The notes under the pieces are model-generated. The model worked only from the letters and a program-made list of their open reading frames with translations, ran no database searches and was not told the DNA's origin. The position numbers were made by a program, and so were the translations under genes. Source: JANQEU01 sp965242805 (GTDB lineage: Bacteria; Bacteroidota; Bacteroidia; Cytophagales; Cyclobacteriaceae). Taken from it: 64,000 nucleotides of DNA. Shown one piece after another: positions 34,399-43,191 of this stretch (position 1 is the first letter of the stretch; each line of letters begins with the position of its first letter). The stretch is taken from NCBI GenBank assembly GCA_965242805.1, contig CBDETD010000002.1, forward strand, positions 1,612,001 to 1,676,000, given 5' to 3'.

Positions 34399-35311
34399 AT
34401 CTTCGACGTATTGGCATGGTAGAACATCGCAACAAACCTTCCATTTTTCCTATCTCCCTGTACTCAACTTCTTCTACAGTGAAGCCTCTTGATCTTAATT
34501 CAGCATTGATCCTTTTAAATCTTTCGGTGGAAATAATAACCTCAGGAGATATTGAGAATATATTTGACCCCATCTGATACATTTCCTCGTTAGTGAGCTG
34601 GATCACCTTATCTTCTCCGTAAAAGTCAATTAAATAATCAAAATCGGACTGATTCTTGAAACCACCTCTGTAAATGAGTGCCTGATCTTTACCGATGGGT
34701 TGAAAGCAACAATCCAGATGAAGGGCATTTTCATGAGGATCTGTATCTGATTTGTTTAATTCGAAGGCATGCACTTCCCAGTCCTTGAAATTTTCTATGA
34801 GAAAATCAATCCCCGCCTCATTTGTTCGGCTGACAATATGCTGATCGAAATCTGCTTCCCTTGAGTACCCTGCAAAGATCTTTCCATTCAGGGGCATCAC
34901 ATCTCCACCTTCAATTCTTCTATCGCCGTGAACCTCCAGGACCTTGGATTGCTCCATTTTTTCTACAATATGCCGGATCCCTTTGATTTCTTCTTTTCTC
35001 CGATAAAGGATTTTGGGAACAATGAATCGATCGCCGATTGCAATTCCGATATCCCTGGCAAAAACCTGGTTTAATCCTGGAATATTCATCGGGCGAAGGA
35101 CCTCTATCCCATGACTTTCCAAAACATCTTTGAATTCATTCATTTCCCGGGTGATGTCTTCCTGGGTAGGAAAAGTCCCATTCTTTATATGGTGGATCGA
35201 TTTCGGATCATAGGCCTCCTCAATGGTTGGAGTACCTCCAAAATCGTCTGGTAATCCCAACACTACGACTTCAAGGGGTGATGTTTCGTCATGAACTTCG
35301 ATTGAGATCAT
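34391..35311 (-). CDS. Arginine deiminase/DDAH-like guanidine hydrolase
   Basis: 306 residues, pentein fold. FARDIGIAIGD (D87), GGDVMPL, the catalytic His-x-Asp in ALHLDCCFQP (H198, D200) and nucleophile C296 in LLRCSTMPI complete the catalytic set. The sequence is of the amidinotransferase/dimethylargininase group; it is not a classical ArcA (shorter). Substrate likely arginine, methylarginine or a derived guanidine. First gene of the operon with the CtlX-like gene, argS and menA. A TAGCTTTG -7 box is about 25 bases upstream. Confidence 0.78.
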   Translation of the reverse strand: MISIEVHDETSPLEVVVLGLPDDFGGTPTIEEAYDPKSIHHIKNGTFPTQEDITREMNEFKDVLESHGIEVLRPMNIPGLNQVFARDIGIAIGDRFIVPKILYRRKEEIKGIRHIVEKMEQSKVLEVHGDRRIEGGDVMPLNGKIFAGYSREADFDQHIVSRTNEAGIDFLIENFKDWEVHAFELNKSDTDPHENALHLDCCFQPIGKDQALIYRGGFKNQSDFDYLIDFYGEDKVIQLTNEEMYQMGSNIFSISPEVIISTERFKRINAELRSRGFTVEEVEYREIGKMEGLLRCSTMPIRRRYV

Positions 35312-35334
35312 CTGTTGCTATTTAAAATGAGCCG

Positions 35335-35342
35335 CAAAGCTA
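35335..35342 (-). promoter_or_regulatory. -7 box of the guanidine hydrolase/argS/menA operon
   Basis: The minus strand reads TAGCTTTG, a full TAnnTTTG match, 24 bases before the start codon at 35311. No TTTG is seen at the ideal -33 position. The region is shared with the divergent arginine decarboxylase gene. Confidence 0.5.
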
Positions 35343-35451
35343 ATGAGTTGCCATGCATTTTGGACGATACGAAAGTTTTTATTTATGGAAAACAAAAAAC
35401 TGTTTTTTTGAGATTTTTTAGTTATTAATTGCGTCCTTTTTTAAACCGAGA

Positions 35452-36840
35452 ATGAAGAGTTATTTCGAACTGATTGATCAAACATTCACTTTCCCCACTA
35501 CGGAATTTAAAGTGAACAATAATCAATTGCTTTTCCATAAGGTGAACTTAATGGAAGTAATAGGTCGATACGGTACACCTTTAAAACTGACTTATCTCCC
35601 TAAGATCAGCTCAAATATTCAATATGCAAAGAAGATCTTTAATGACGCGATCGAAAAATATGACTACAAAGGTTCATATACATATTGTTACTGTACCAAA
35701 TCTTCCCACTTTGAATTTGTGCTCAGAGAGTGTATAAGGAATGATGCCCATATAGAGACTTCATCCGCTTTCGATATTCCCATAATTTGGAATTTGCTTG
35801 GGAAGAAAGTGATTGATAAAAATATTTATATCATATGCAATGGGTTTAAAAGACCACTTTACCTCGAGAATGTCACTGCATTAATCAACCAGGGCTTCAA
35901 AAATTGCATTCCTATTCTAGACAATCTGAAAGAGCTAGATTATTATGATTCCAACGCCACCAATGAGTTTTCATTTGGAATACGAGTGGCGGCCGACGAA
36001 GAACCAAATTTCGCATTCTATACCTCTCGCCTTGGAATAAGATATAATGACATCATTCCTTATTACCAGGAAAGGATAAAGGACGGGTCCAAAGGCAAAT
36101 TGAAAATGCTCCATTTCTTTATTAATACAGGAATAAAGGACAGTGCTTACTACTGGAGTGAATTAAGTCGTTTTGTATATAAGTATTGTGAGCTAAAAAA
36201 AATTGACCCTGATCTTGATACCATAGACATTGGCGGGGGTTTTCCTATCAAAAATTCATTGGGTTTCGAATTTGATTATGCCTATATGGCCCAACAGATC
36301 ATTGAGAATATAAAATGGATCTGTGAGAAAAATCATGTAGATGTTCCTAACATTTTCACTGAGTTTGGGAGTTACACCGTTGGAGAAAGTGGCGCCAGCA
36401 TATATTCTGTTCTTGACCAAAAACTTCAAAATGACAAGGAACTCTGGTACATGATGGACGGGTCATTTATAACCCAGATGCCAGATGTTTGGGGACTAAA
36501 TGAAAAATATATTCTCCTTCCCATCAATCAGTGGGGAAACAAATTTCACCGGGTCAATATAGGTGGATTGACATGCGACAGCATGGACTATTACGATTCA
36601 GAAGCCCATATTTCAGAAGTCTTTCTCCCGATGACACCAAATGGAGAACAATTGTATTTTGGATTTTTTCATACGGGAGCATACCAGGAGTCCTTAGGAG
36701 GATATGGAGGCTTGCAACATTGTCTTATTCCCGCTCCAAAACATGTAATTATAAGGGAAGAAGTAAATGGAGAATTAAAGACTGAGCTGTTCTCCGAGGA
36801 ACAAAATAGCGATGAAATGCTAAAAATTCTGGGGTATTAG
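35452..36840 (+). CDS. Arginine decarboxylase, fold type III PLP enzyme
   Basis: 462 residues, matching the Bacteroidota type of SpeA. An alanine-racemase-like barrel with PLP lysine K83 in CYCTKSSHF, then the glycine-rich phosphate site DIGGGFPI and a C-terminal beta domain with the Cys-containing GLTCDSMDYYD. Shorter than E. coli SpeA (about 660). It would make agmatine from arginine, the entry to polyamines. Divergent from the guanidine hydrolase/argS operon, so arginine use is concentrated here. The stop overlaps the convergent HAD gene. Confidence 0.87.
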   Translation: MKSYFELIDQTFTFPTTEFKVNNNQLLFHKVNLMEVIGRYGTPLKLTYLPKISSNIQYAKKIFNDAIEKYDYKGSYTYCYCTKSSHFEFVLRECIRNDAHIETSSAFDIPIIWNLLGKKVIDKNIYIICNGFKRPLYLENVTALINQGFKNCIPILDNLKELDYYDSNATNEFSFGIRVAADEEPNFAFYTSRLGIRYNDIIPYYQERIKDGSKGKLKMLHFFINTGIKDSAYYWSELSRFVYKYCELKKIDPDLDTIDIGGGFPIKNSLGFEFDYAYMAQQIIENIKWICEKNHVDVPNIFTEFGSYTVGESGASIYSVLDQKLQNDKELWYMMDGSFITQMPDVWGLNEKYILLPINQWGNKFHRVNIGGLTCDSMDYYDSEAHISEVFLPMTPNGEQLYFGFFHTGAYQESLGGYGGLQHCLIPAPKHVIIREEVNGELKTELFSEEQNSDEMLKILGY

Positions 36841-37334
36841 ACAGGGATAATTTTTTTGATCTCCTCTACATTCTTCACTACATAATCTGCATATTCGGAT
36901 TCGCCATCGATTAAAATTGTCCGAATTCCAAGCTTCCTCGCCGGCACTAAATCTCTTTCCTTGTCTCCAACCATCCAACAAAGATTTGGGTCTAGGTTAT
37001 ACTTGTAGATCGCTTTCTCAAACATCAGGGAATCCGGTTTTCTACAAAGTGAATTAGTTACTGTGGGATGCCAGGGTGAATAATAAAACGTGTCTATCAG
37101 AAAGTCTGATTGCTTCTGAAAAAATTCGTGACAAGCGTTCATTTGCTCTCTTGAGTAGATATTTTTTGAGATCCCGGCTTGATTTGTCGCAACTATTAGT
37201 GCGTATTTGTTGTTTTTGAACCACGCTAGTGTTTCAATAATCTTGGGCATAACAACAAAATCTTTTATTTTGTAGGTATAATCGCCCCTCTCGACATTTA
37301 TGACACCATCGCGATCTAGAAATATTGCCCTCAA
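36837..37334 (-). CDS. HAD-family phosphatase, GmhB/HisB-N like
   Basis: 165 residues. FLDRDGVIN carries nucleophile D7 and D9, TNQAGI is motif II, and GDKERDLVPAR is the Mg motif. In GmhB a Zn loop has several Cys and His; here SPWHP and LCRKP keep one His and one Cys only, so Zn may not be bound. Sugar-bisphosphate or histidinol-phosphate-type phosphatase. Convergent with the arginine decarboxylase; 4 bases overlap. Divergent from the glycosyltransferase. Confidence 0.82.
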   Translation of the reverse strand: MRAIFLDRDGVINVERGDYTYKIKDFVVMPKIIETLAWFKNNKYALIVATNQAGISKNIYSREQMNACHEFFQKQSDFLIDTFYYSPWHPTVTNSLCRKPDSLMFEKAIYKYNLDPNLCWMVGDKERDLVPARKLGIRTILIDGESEYADYVVKNVEEIKKIIPV

Positions 37335-37391
37335 TACTGATAAAAAGAATATATATTCAAATAAACGACAAATATTGATTCAAAAAGATTT

Positions 37392-38174
37392 ATGTCACAC
37401 CGCCATCTTGTAATAATTCCTACTTACAATGAAAAAGAAAATATCAGCGATATCGTTGAGGCGGTTTTTGATCTTTTTACTCCTTTTGAGATCTTGATAA
37501 TCGATGACAGCTCTCCGGATGGCACGGCAGAATTGGTAGAGGAACTTCAACTTAAACATGAAGGAAGACTTCATTTGATCAAAAGAGAAGGTAAACTTGG
37601 ATTGGGTACAGCTTATATACTGGGTTTCAAATATGCCCTCGAGCATGGTTATGACTATATATACGAAATGGATGCCGATTTCTCGCATAATCCCCAGGAC
37701 CTCGAAAGATTATACTATGCATGTATCCATGAGAGTAGTGAATTAGCCATAGGATCCAGGTATGTCCAGGGGGTGAATGTGGTTAATTGGCCCATGGGAA
37801 GGGTTCTCATGTCATATTTCGCTTCGATATACGTTCGTTTCGTCACGGGAATGCCAGTGCATGACACAACAGCAGGCTTTAAGTGTTATCACAGATCAGT
37901 CCTTGAAACAATAAATCCCGATAAGATCAACTTTATTGGCTACGCATTCCAAATAGAAATGAAATTCAATGCATGGAAACATGGATTTAAAATTGTTGAG
38001 GTGCCTATTATCTTCACGGATCGGACAAGGGGCGAATCCAAAATGTCGAGAGGTATTTTCAGGGAGGCCGTTTTTGGAGTGATCGAAATGAAAATACGAT
38101 CTCTTTTCAAGAAATATCAGCCTGCTTACATCAGTCAAACCGAATCGCCCGGATCGGTCGAATACGTGAAATAA
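37392..38174 (+). CDS. Polyprenol-phosphate mannosyltransferase-like glycosyltransferase, GT2
   Basis: 260 residues, soluble GT-A fold. IIPTYNEKENI is the nucleotide-binding start, EMDADFSH is the DXD metal motif, and GSRYV plus DTTAGFKCY follow as in Dpm1-type enzymes. It would load a sugar, usually mannose, onto a polyprenyl phosphate at the membrane. No integral GtrA domain. The last 44 bases overlap the convergent permease gene. Confidence 0.9.
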   Translation: MSHRHLVIIPTYNEKENISDIVEAVFDLFTPFEILIIDDSSPDGTAELVEELQLKHEGRLHLIKREGKLGLGTAYILGFKYALEHGYDYIYEMDADFSHNPQDLERLYYACIHESSELAIGSRYVQGVNVVNWPMGRVLMSYFASIYVRFVTGMPVHDTTAGFKCYHRSVLETINPDKINFIGYAFQIEMKFNAWKHGFKIVEVPIIFTDRTRGESKMSRGIFREAVFGVIEMKIRSLFKKYQPAYISQTESPGSVEYVK

Positions 38175-39348
38175 TCCTTACCGGGATCAAAAGACTTAGA
38201 GAGATCATTAAGCTAACAGCTGCATTCAAGGCAATAATTGTGAAGAGGTCAAACTCGATTGGAACATAGTTCATGTAGTAATTGACCGGATCCAGGGGGA
38301 TCAGTTCAAAACGATATTGCAAGTACCCCAATCCCAATCCAATTAGGTTACCCCAAAATAGTCCCTTCAACACAAGATTGAAACCGGTGCTTAGAAAGAT
38401 CTTCCTTATCAAGACATTAGGGGCTCCCATTGATTTTAAGATACCTATCATTTGAGTCCTTTCCATGATCAGGATAAGAAGGATTGACACCATACTAAAA
38501 CATGCAACCAGTAAGATTAATACAAGAAAAATGGCCACATTCCTATTCAATAGTGCCAACCAATCAAAAATTTGTAAATATTTGTCCTGAACGTTCTCGA
38601 CGTATAGGTCTGCTTCTAATTCATTGAAAAGAACGTTTCTGGCCACCTCATAATCCATTCCATCTTTGACAAACACTTCTACTCCCGCTACAGATCTTTT
38701 GTTCCAGTCGTTTAATCTTCGGATCAGATTAATATCACCAATAATGATCTTTTCATCAAATTCCTCCAATCCCGTTTCGTAGATCCCCGTGACTTTCAAT
38801 TTCCTATACCTGGGAGGATTTTGTACAAAAAACATCATGATCTCATCACCGACATCCTTTTGGATATAGTTCGCGATCCTATTGCTCAGCGCAACCTCGG
38901 AGGAGTACTTGGTATCATCAATTTGGGGAAACCTGCCTCGAAGGATATTTGTATAAAAGTAAGCTGTATCAAATGAGTAGTCCACTCCCTTGAAAATGAC
39001 ACCATGTACTTCATCTTTCGTTTTCAACAATCCTGCTTTATAAGCAAAATATTGCCAATTGGTCACAAAATCGAAGTCTTCCAATTGAGAGATCAGGGTA
39101 TCTTTAATTTCAATGCTTGACTCTTCAAAGGAGGAAGAAAGTGTGAATTTTGAGATCAATAAATGACCACTGAAACTGTATATCTTCTCAGATATTTTCT
39201 TTTGGAATCCCCCCAGGATCATAAACGCCAGTAGTAGAGATAGCAATCCAACAGAGATGGAGATCACCGCAATTCGATGGATGCTTGAAGCAAATGTTCC
39301 TTTGCTCTCTTCACGTATTTTTCTCGAAATAAAATCGGAAAGATTCAA
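38131..39348 (-). CDS. ABC transporter permease of the LolC/LolE-FtsX family
   Basis: 405 residues with four membrane helices: one at about 27-48, a large periplasmic domain (about 50-265), and three at about 272-300, 315-345 and 365-392. This is the MacB-type layout with FtsX domain used for lipoprotein release or lipid export. No ATPase gene is adjacent. It overlaps the end of the glycosyltransferase by 44 bases, so convergent transcripts would be complementary there. Confidence 0.87.
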   Translation of the reverse strand: MNLSDFISRKIREESKGTFASSIHRIAVISISVGLLSLLLAFMILGGFQKKISEKIYSFSGHLLISKFTLSSSFEESSIEIKDTLISQLEDFDFVTNWQYFAYKAGLLKTKDEVHGVIFKGVDYSFDTAYFYTNILRGRFPQIDDTKYSSEVALSNRIANYIQKDVGDEIMMFFVQNPPRYRKLKVTGIYETGLEEFDEKIIIGDINLIRRLNDWNKRSVAGVEVFVKDGMDYEVARNVLFNELEADLYVENVQDKYLQIFDWLALLNRNVAIFLVLILLVACFSMVSILLILIMERTQMIGILKSMGAPNVLIRKIFLSTGFNLVLKGLFWGNLIGLGLGYLQYRFELIPLDPVNYYMNYVPIEFDLFTIIALNAAVSLMISLSLLIPVRIISRIRPIRAIRFD

Positions 39349-39383
39349 GTTTCAATAATTTTGATGCAAGTTAAATCATTGAT

Positions 39384-40538
39384 ATGTCTCGGATCGCGTT
39401 TTTAATATTTCTGTTTCTCCTACATTTCTCCTGCAACTCAAAGAAAGAAGAATCAGCAGGACAGGTGACTGTCGGCGCTTATCAAATGGACAAATACCTT
39501 CCACTTATTGAAGGCAAAACCGTCGGACTTTGCGTAAATCACACTTCACTTGTCGGAGATCGTCACCTTGTAGACACTCTTTTAGACCTGGGGATAACTG
39601 TCAGTAAGATATTTACTCCCGAACACGGATTCAGAGGAACTGCAGATGCTGGTGAAAAGGTTGAAGATGAAAAAAACGACAGGTTTGATGTTGTGTCGCT
39701 GTATGGTGAAAGCCGAAAGCCAAAGTCTGATCAACTGGAGAATATCGATGTAATGGTTTTCGATATTCAGGACGTTGGAGTTCGGTTTTACACATACATA
39801 GGTACCATGCATTATGTAATGGAATCATGTGCTGAGAATGGGATCCCTGTCATAATTTTGGATAGACCCAATCCCAATGGTAGCTACGTCGACGGTCCAG
39901 TTCTTGACACGGCCTATAGTTCCTTCGTAGGAATGCATCCGGTCCCTATTGTTCATGGAATGACCATCGGTGAATATGCGGAAATGATTGTAGGTGAAGA
40001 TTGGCTTGATGTTGACAAATCACTTGATCTGACAATAATCCCGATTCAAAATTGGGACCATTCTAAACCATACAGTTTGCCAGTTAGACCTTCTCCAAAT
40101 CTTCCGAATGATCTCGCAATTTCGCTATACCCATCATTATGCTTATTTGAAGGGACATCGATATCAATTGGCCGAGGTACGGATCATCCTTTTCAAATAT
40201 TCGGACATCCGGATATGAATGGTCCATTTCAATTCACTCCCGTCTCAGGTTTTGGTGCAAAGTACCCGAAGTTGGAAGGTAAGCAATGTTTGGGACGCTC
40301 CATGGTTGGGGATCAACCGATATACAGATTAGACCTTTCCTACCTGATCGATTCTTATAATCAAATTGGTGGTTCGGAAGAGTTTTTTAATTCTTACTTC
40401 AATACCCTTGCCGGAGGGCCTTCGTTGAAGGATCAGATCACTTCCAATATGCCTGAAGATCAAATTAGGAAATCCTGGGAATTGGGGCTTTCAAACTACG
40501 AAAAGATAAGAGAAAAATATCTTCTATATCCTGACTAA
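39384..40538 (+). CDS. DUF1343 lipoprotein, exo-N-acetylmuramidase NamZ type
   Basis: 384 residues. Signal peptide with lipobox FSC (Cys 17), so it is a lipoprotein on the periplasmic or surface side. The DUF1343 core is clear: FTPEHGFRGTADAGEKV, DIQDVGVRFYTYIGTM, LDRPNPNG, and ISIGRGTDHPFQ. NamZ proteins release single MurNAc from peptidoglycan chains and recycle wall. In this window no MurNAc uptake genes are seen, but divergent LolC/E-type and later fmt suggest a housekeeping setting. Confidence 0.9.
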   Translation: MSRIAFLIFLFLLHFSCNSKKEESAGQVTVGAYQMDKYLPLIEGKTVGLCVNHTSLVGDRHLVDTLLDLGITVSKIFTPEHGFRGTADAGEKVEDEKNDRFDVVSLYGESRKPKSDQLENIDVMVFDIQDVGVRFYTYIGTMHYVMESCAENGIPVIILDRPNPNGSYVDGPVLDTAYSSFVGMHPVPIVHGMTIGEYAEMIVGEDWLDVDKSLDLTIIPIQNWDHSKPYSLPVRPSPNLPNDLAISLYPSLCLFEGTSISIGRGTDHPFQIFGHPDMNGPFQFTPVSGFGAKYPKLEGKQCLGRSMVGDQPIYRLDLSYLIDSYNQIGGSEEFFNSYFNTLAGGPSLKDQITSNMPEDQIRKSWELGLSNYEKIREKYLLYPD

Positions 40539-40578
40539 TGTTGAGCTTTGTGCGACCCCAATTTTGAATTAAACCATC

Positions 40579-41499
40579 ATGAACGAATTAAGGGTTGTTT
40601 TTATGGGTACCCCGGAATTTGCAGTCGCAAGTCTGAGGATACTTGTTGAGAATGATGTAAATATTGTCGGTGTGATAACCGCCCCTGATAAACCACAAGG
40701 AAGAGGTAAAGAAATTGGTGAATCAGCCGTAAAGAAATATGCGGTCTCGGTTGACCTTAAAGTTCTGCAACCTATAAATCTTAAAGCACCGGAGTTCATA
40801 GAGGAACTTCGAATGCTTAATGCCAATTTGCAGGTTGTAGTTGCATTTCGAATGTTACCAGAGGTAGTTTGGGGTATGCCTGAATTGGGTACTTTCAACC
40901 TTCATGCTTCTTTACTTCCTCAATACAGGGGAGCAGCCCCAATAAATTGGGCTATCATAAACGGTGAAGAGAAAACAGGTGTGACCACTTTCTTTCTGAA
41001 GCATGAGATAGATACTGGAAACATTATTTACCAGGAGGAAACTGATATTGGCATTGAAGAAAACGTAGGATCCCTCTATGATCGGTTGATGAGAATGGGG
41101 TCGAACCTTGTTTTAAAGACGGTACGGGACATTGAAACAGGTAATATACAGGCAGTTTCGCAAAAGGAAATTGAAAATCTAAAACACGCTCCGAAAATCC
41201 GTAAGGAAGATTGCGAAATAGACTGGAAAAAATCCGCAGCTGATATCTTCAATTTTGTGAGGGGGCTTTCCCCCTATCCAGCAGCCTGGACCATCATGCA
41301 CGGAAAATCAGTCAAAATATTCAGCGCAGAATTGTCAGAAGGAACAAAAAATGATCCGGGAGTATTTAAATTGCAAGACAGCAAACTTTTGGTGGGAACT
41401 GGCACAACTGATGTGATCCTTACTGAAATTCAGGTTCAAGGAAAAAAAAGGATGAAGACAACAGACTTTCTTAGAGGATATAGGTGGCCCAATGAATAG
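40579..41499 (+). CDS. fmt: Methionyl-tRNA formyltransferase
   Basis: 306 residues. FNLHASLLPQYRGAAPINWA is the formyl-THF binding signature and GVTTFFLKHEIDTG follows as usual. The N-terminal formyltransferase and C-terminal OB-like domain (about 205-306) are complete. It formylates initiator Met-tRNA. Its stop overlaps the folA start by 8 bases, a logical link because folate supplies the formyl group. Confidence 0.95.
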   Translation: MNELRVVFMGTPEFAVASLRILVENDVNIVGVITAPDKPQGRGKEIGESAVKKYAVSVDLKVLQPINLKAPEFIEELRMLNANLQVVVAFRMLPEVVWGMPELGTFNLHASLLPQYRGAAPINWAIINGEEKTGVTTFFLKHEIDTGNIIYQEETDIGIEENVGSLYDRLMRMGSNLVLKTVRDIETGNIQAVSQKEIENLKHAPKIRKEDCEIDWKKSAADIFNFVRGLSPYPAAWTIMHGKSVKIFSAELSEGTKNDPGVFKLQDSKLLVGTGTTDVILTEIQVQGKKRMKTTDFLRGYRWPNE

Positions 41500-41995
41500 T
41501 GTTTCAATGATAGCTGCCATGACCAGGAATCGGGTCATTGGCAAAGACAATGATCTTCCATGGCACTTGCCGGATGATTTCCAGTACTTCAAAGAAAAGA
41601 CCCGTGGGCATCATGTCATAATGGGTAGAAAAAATTTTGAATCCTTACCGGAAAAATTCAAACCACTACCGGACAGAACAAATATTATAATAACCCATGA
41701 CACTTCGTATGCTGCCGAGGGCACAATCACACAAACCAACCTCATAAAAGCCATAAGCCTCGCAATCGAAAATGGAGATAATGAACCTTTCATAATTGGT
41801 GGAGGTGAAATTTATAAACTGGCATTACCTCTTGCCACCAGGATCTATCTCACAGAAATCGATGCCACAATTGACGGAGACACCTTATTCCCTGATTTTG
41901 ACAGATCGAAATGGAAAGAAGTCAGCAGGGTCCATCATCAAGCTGATCGAAAACATGTTTATTCCTTTGATTTCGTAATTTACGAGAAAAAATAG
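41492..41995 (+). CDS. folA: Dihydrofolate reductase
   Basis: 167 residues. IAAMTRNRVIGKDNDLPWHLPDD (begins at residue 7) has the catalytic acidic residue and Trp of chromosomal DHFR; GRKNFESLP and IIGGGEIYKLAL give the NADPH loops. It makes tetrahydrofolate. The ATG at 41492 is inside the fmt end, so translation is coupled. Confidence 0.95.
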   Translation: MNSVSMIAAMTRNRVIGKDNDLPWHLPDDFQYFKEKTRGHHVIMGRKNFESLPEKFKPLPDRTNIIITHDTSYAAEGTITQTNLIKAISLAIENGDNEPFIIGGGEIYKLALPLATRIYLTEIDATIDGDTLFPDFDRSKWKEVSRVHHQADRKHVYSFDFVIYEKK

Positions 41996-41998
41996 GCC

Positions 41999-42394
41999 AT
42001 GGATACTAACATACACCCTCGAATTTTGAGCATCATCCACATTGTCACCGGAGTACTCACTGTTGTGGTATTTTTAATTGGTAGCATTTTCATTAGGACA
42101 TTTCTTCCATTCATAGAAGAGGAAATATACAAGGAGGAAGGTGCAGGCGCAATGTGGGTTTTTGAACTTATTTACACCTCGATCACGGCAATTATTATAA
42201 TCATTGTTTTACTAGTCCCTCTGCCATCAATAATTGGAGGGATCGCAGTATTAAATGGCCAAAAGTGGGGATATGCCCTTTTAATGATCTCCGGTTGTCT
42301 TCAATTATTCAGTTTTCCGTTAGGTACGGCGTTAGGTGTCTACACTATTTGGGTGTTTGTGGAAGTGGGAAAGCAAAAAAATGACAAAGATTAA
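41999..42394 (+). CDS. Small membrane protein of unknown function
   Basis: 131 residues with three or four membrane helices (about 8-34, 53-82, 90-120). No motifs of a known family were recognised. It starts 3 bases after folA and its end overlaps the SDR gene by 14 bases, so it is in the same transcript. A charged loop EEEIYKEEGAG sits between helices 1 and 2. Confidence 0.65.
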   Translation: MDTNIHPRILSIIHIVTGVLTVVVFLIGSIFIRTFLPFIEEEIYKEEGAGAMWVFELIYTSITAIIIIIVLLVPLPSIIGGIAVLNGQKWGYALLMISGCLQLFSFPLGTALGVYTIWVFVEVGKQKNDKD

Positions 42395-43181
42395 TGAGAA
42401 ATCGGTGATCTGGCTCACCGGGGCCTCCTCCGGAATCGGGGAAGCACTGACTTATGAACTGAACACTTTCAACGCCAAAATGATCATTTCTGCACGTCGG
42501 CTTGAAGAATTGGAACGAGTCAAATCCAACTGCAAATACCCGGAAAATGTTGAAATCCTGAAGGTGGATCTTTCTGATAACAAAAACCTGGTAAAAGATT
42601 CCGAGAAAGCGATAAAGTTATTCGGACATATTGACATTCTGATCAACAATGGCGGAGTAAGTCAACGTGAAAAGGCGATACTAACGGATCTGGAAGTTGA
42701 TCGGAAGTTAATGGAGGTAAATTACTTCGGAGCCATTTCTTTGAGCAAGGCAATACTTCCTCACCAGATAGAACGGGGATCTGGCCATCATTTGATCATT
42801 TCATCAGCAGTCGGAATAGTCAGCACTCCTTTTCGTTCTTCCTATGCAGCATCAAAACACGCTCTTCATGGCTTTTATGATGCCTTGAGGGCCGAACATC
42901 ATAGTGATGGTATAAAGGTTACCATTGCATGCCCTGGGTTTATTCATACAAACATATCCATCAATGCACTCAAAGGCGATGGATCGAAACAGAATACAAT
43001 GGATGAAGGTCAGGCCAATGGTATGTCAGCGGAAACCTGTGCGAAGAAAATTGTTGATGCCATGATTAAGGAAAAAGAAGAAATATACATCGGTGGTTTC
43101 CGCGAAGTAGCCGGTATTTATATCAAAAGGTATTTTCCAAAGTTATTTTCAAGAATAATAAGGAAAGCGGTCACCACTTGA
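42381..43181 (+). CDS. Short-chain dehydrogenase/reductase
   Basis: 266 residues from ATG 42381, chosen over a TTG at 42336 that lies over the previous gene. Rossmann motif TGASSGIG (13-20), NNGG (89-92), catalytic S141, Y155 and K159 (YAASK) are all in place: classical NAD(P)-dependent SDR. The SDR is of the DHRS7B/YqjQ type by the overall look; substrate unknown. The last residues are basic (RKAVTT). Last gene of the fmt-folA cluster. Confidence 0.9.
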   Translation: MTKINEKSVIWLTGASSGIGEALTYELNTFNAKMIISARRLEELERVKSNCKYPENVEILKVDLSDNKNLVKDSEKAIKLFGHIDILINNGGVSQREKAILTDLEVDRKLMEVNYFGAISLSKAILPHQIERGSGHHLIISSAVGIVSTPFRSSYAASKHALHGFYDALRAEHHSDGIKVTIACPGFIHTNISINALKGDGSKQNTMDEGQANGMSAETCAKKIVDAMIKEKEEIYIGGFREVAGIYIKRYFPKLFSRIIRKAVTT

Positions 43182-43191
43182 TCTTTTACAA

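Noticed and set aside
42336..42380. TTG start of the SDR frame
   Set aside because: It lies in the upstream membrane-protein gene; ATG 42381 gives the standard SDR start before TGASSGIG.
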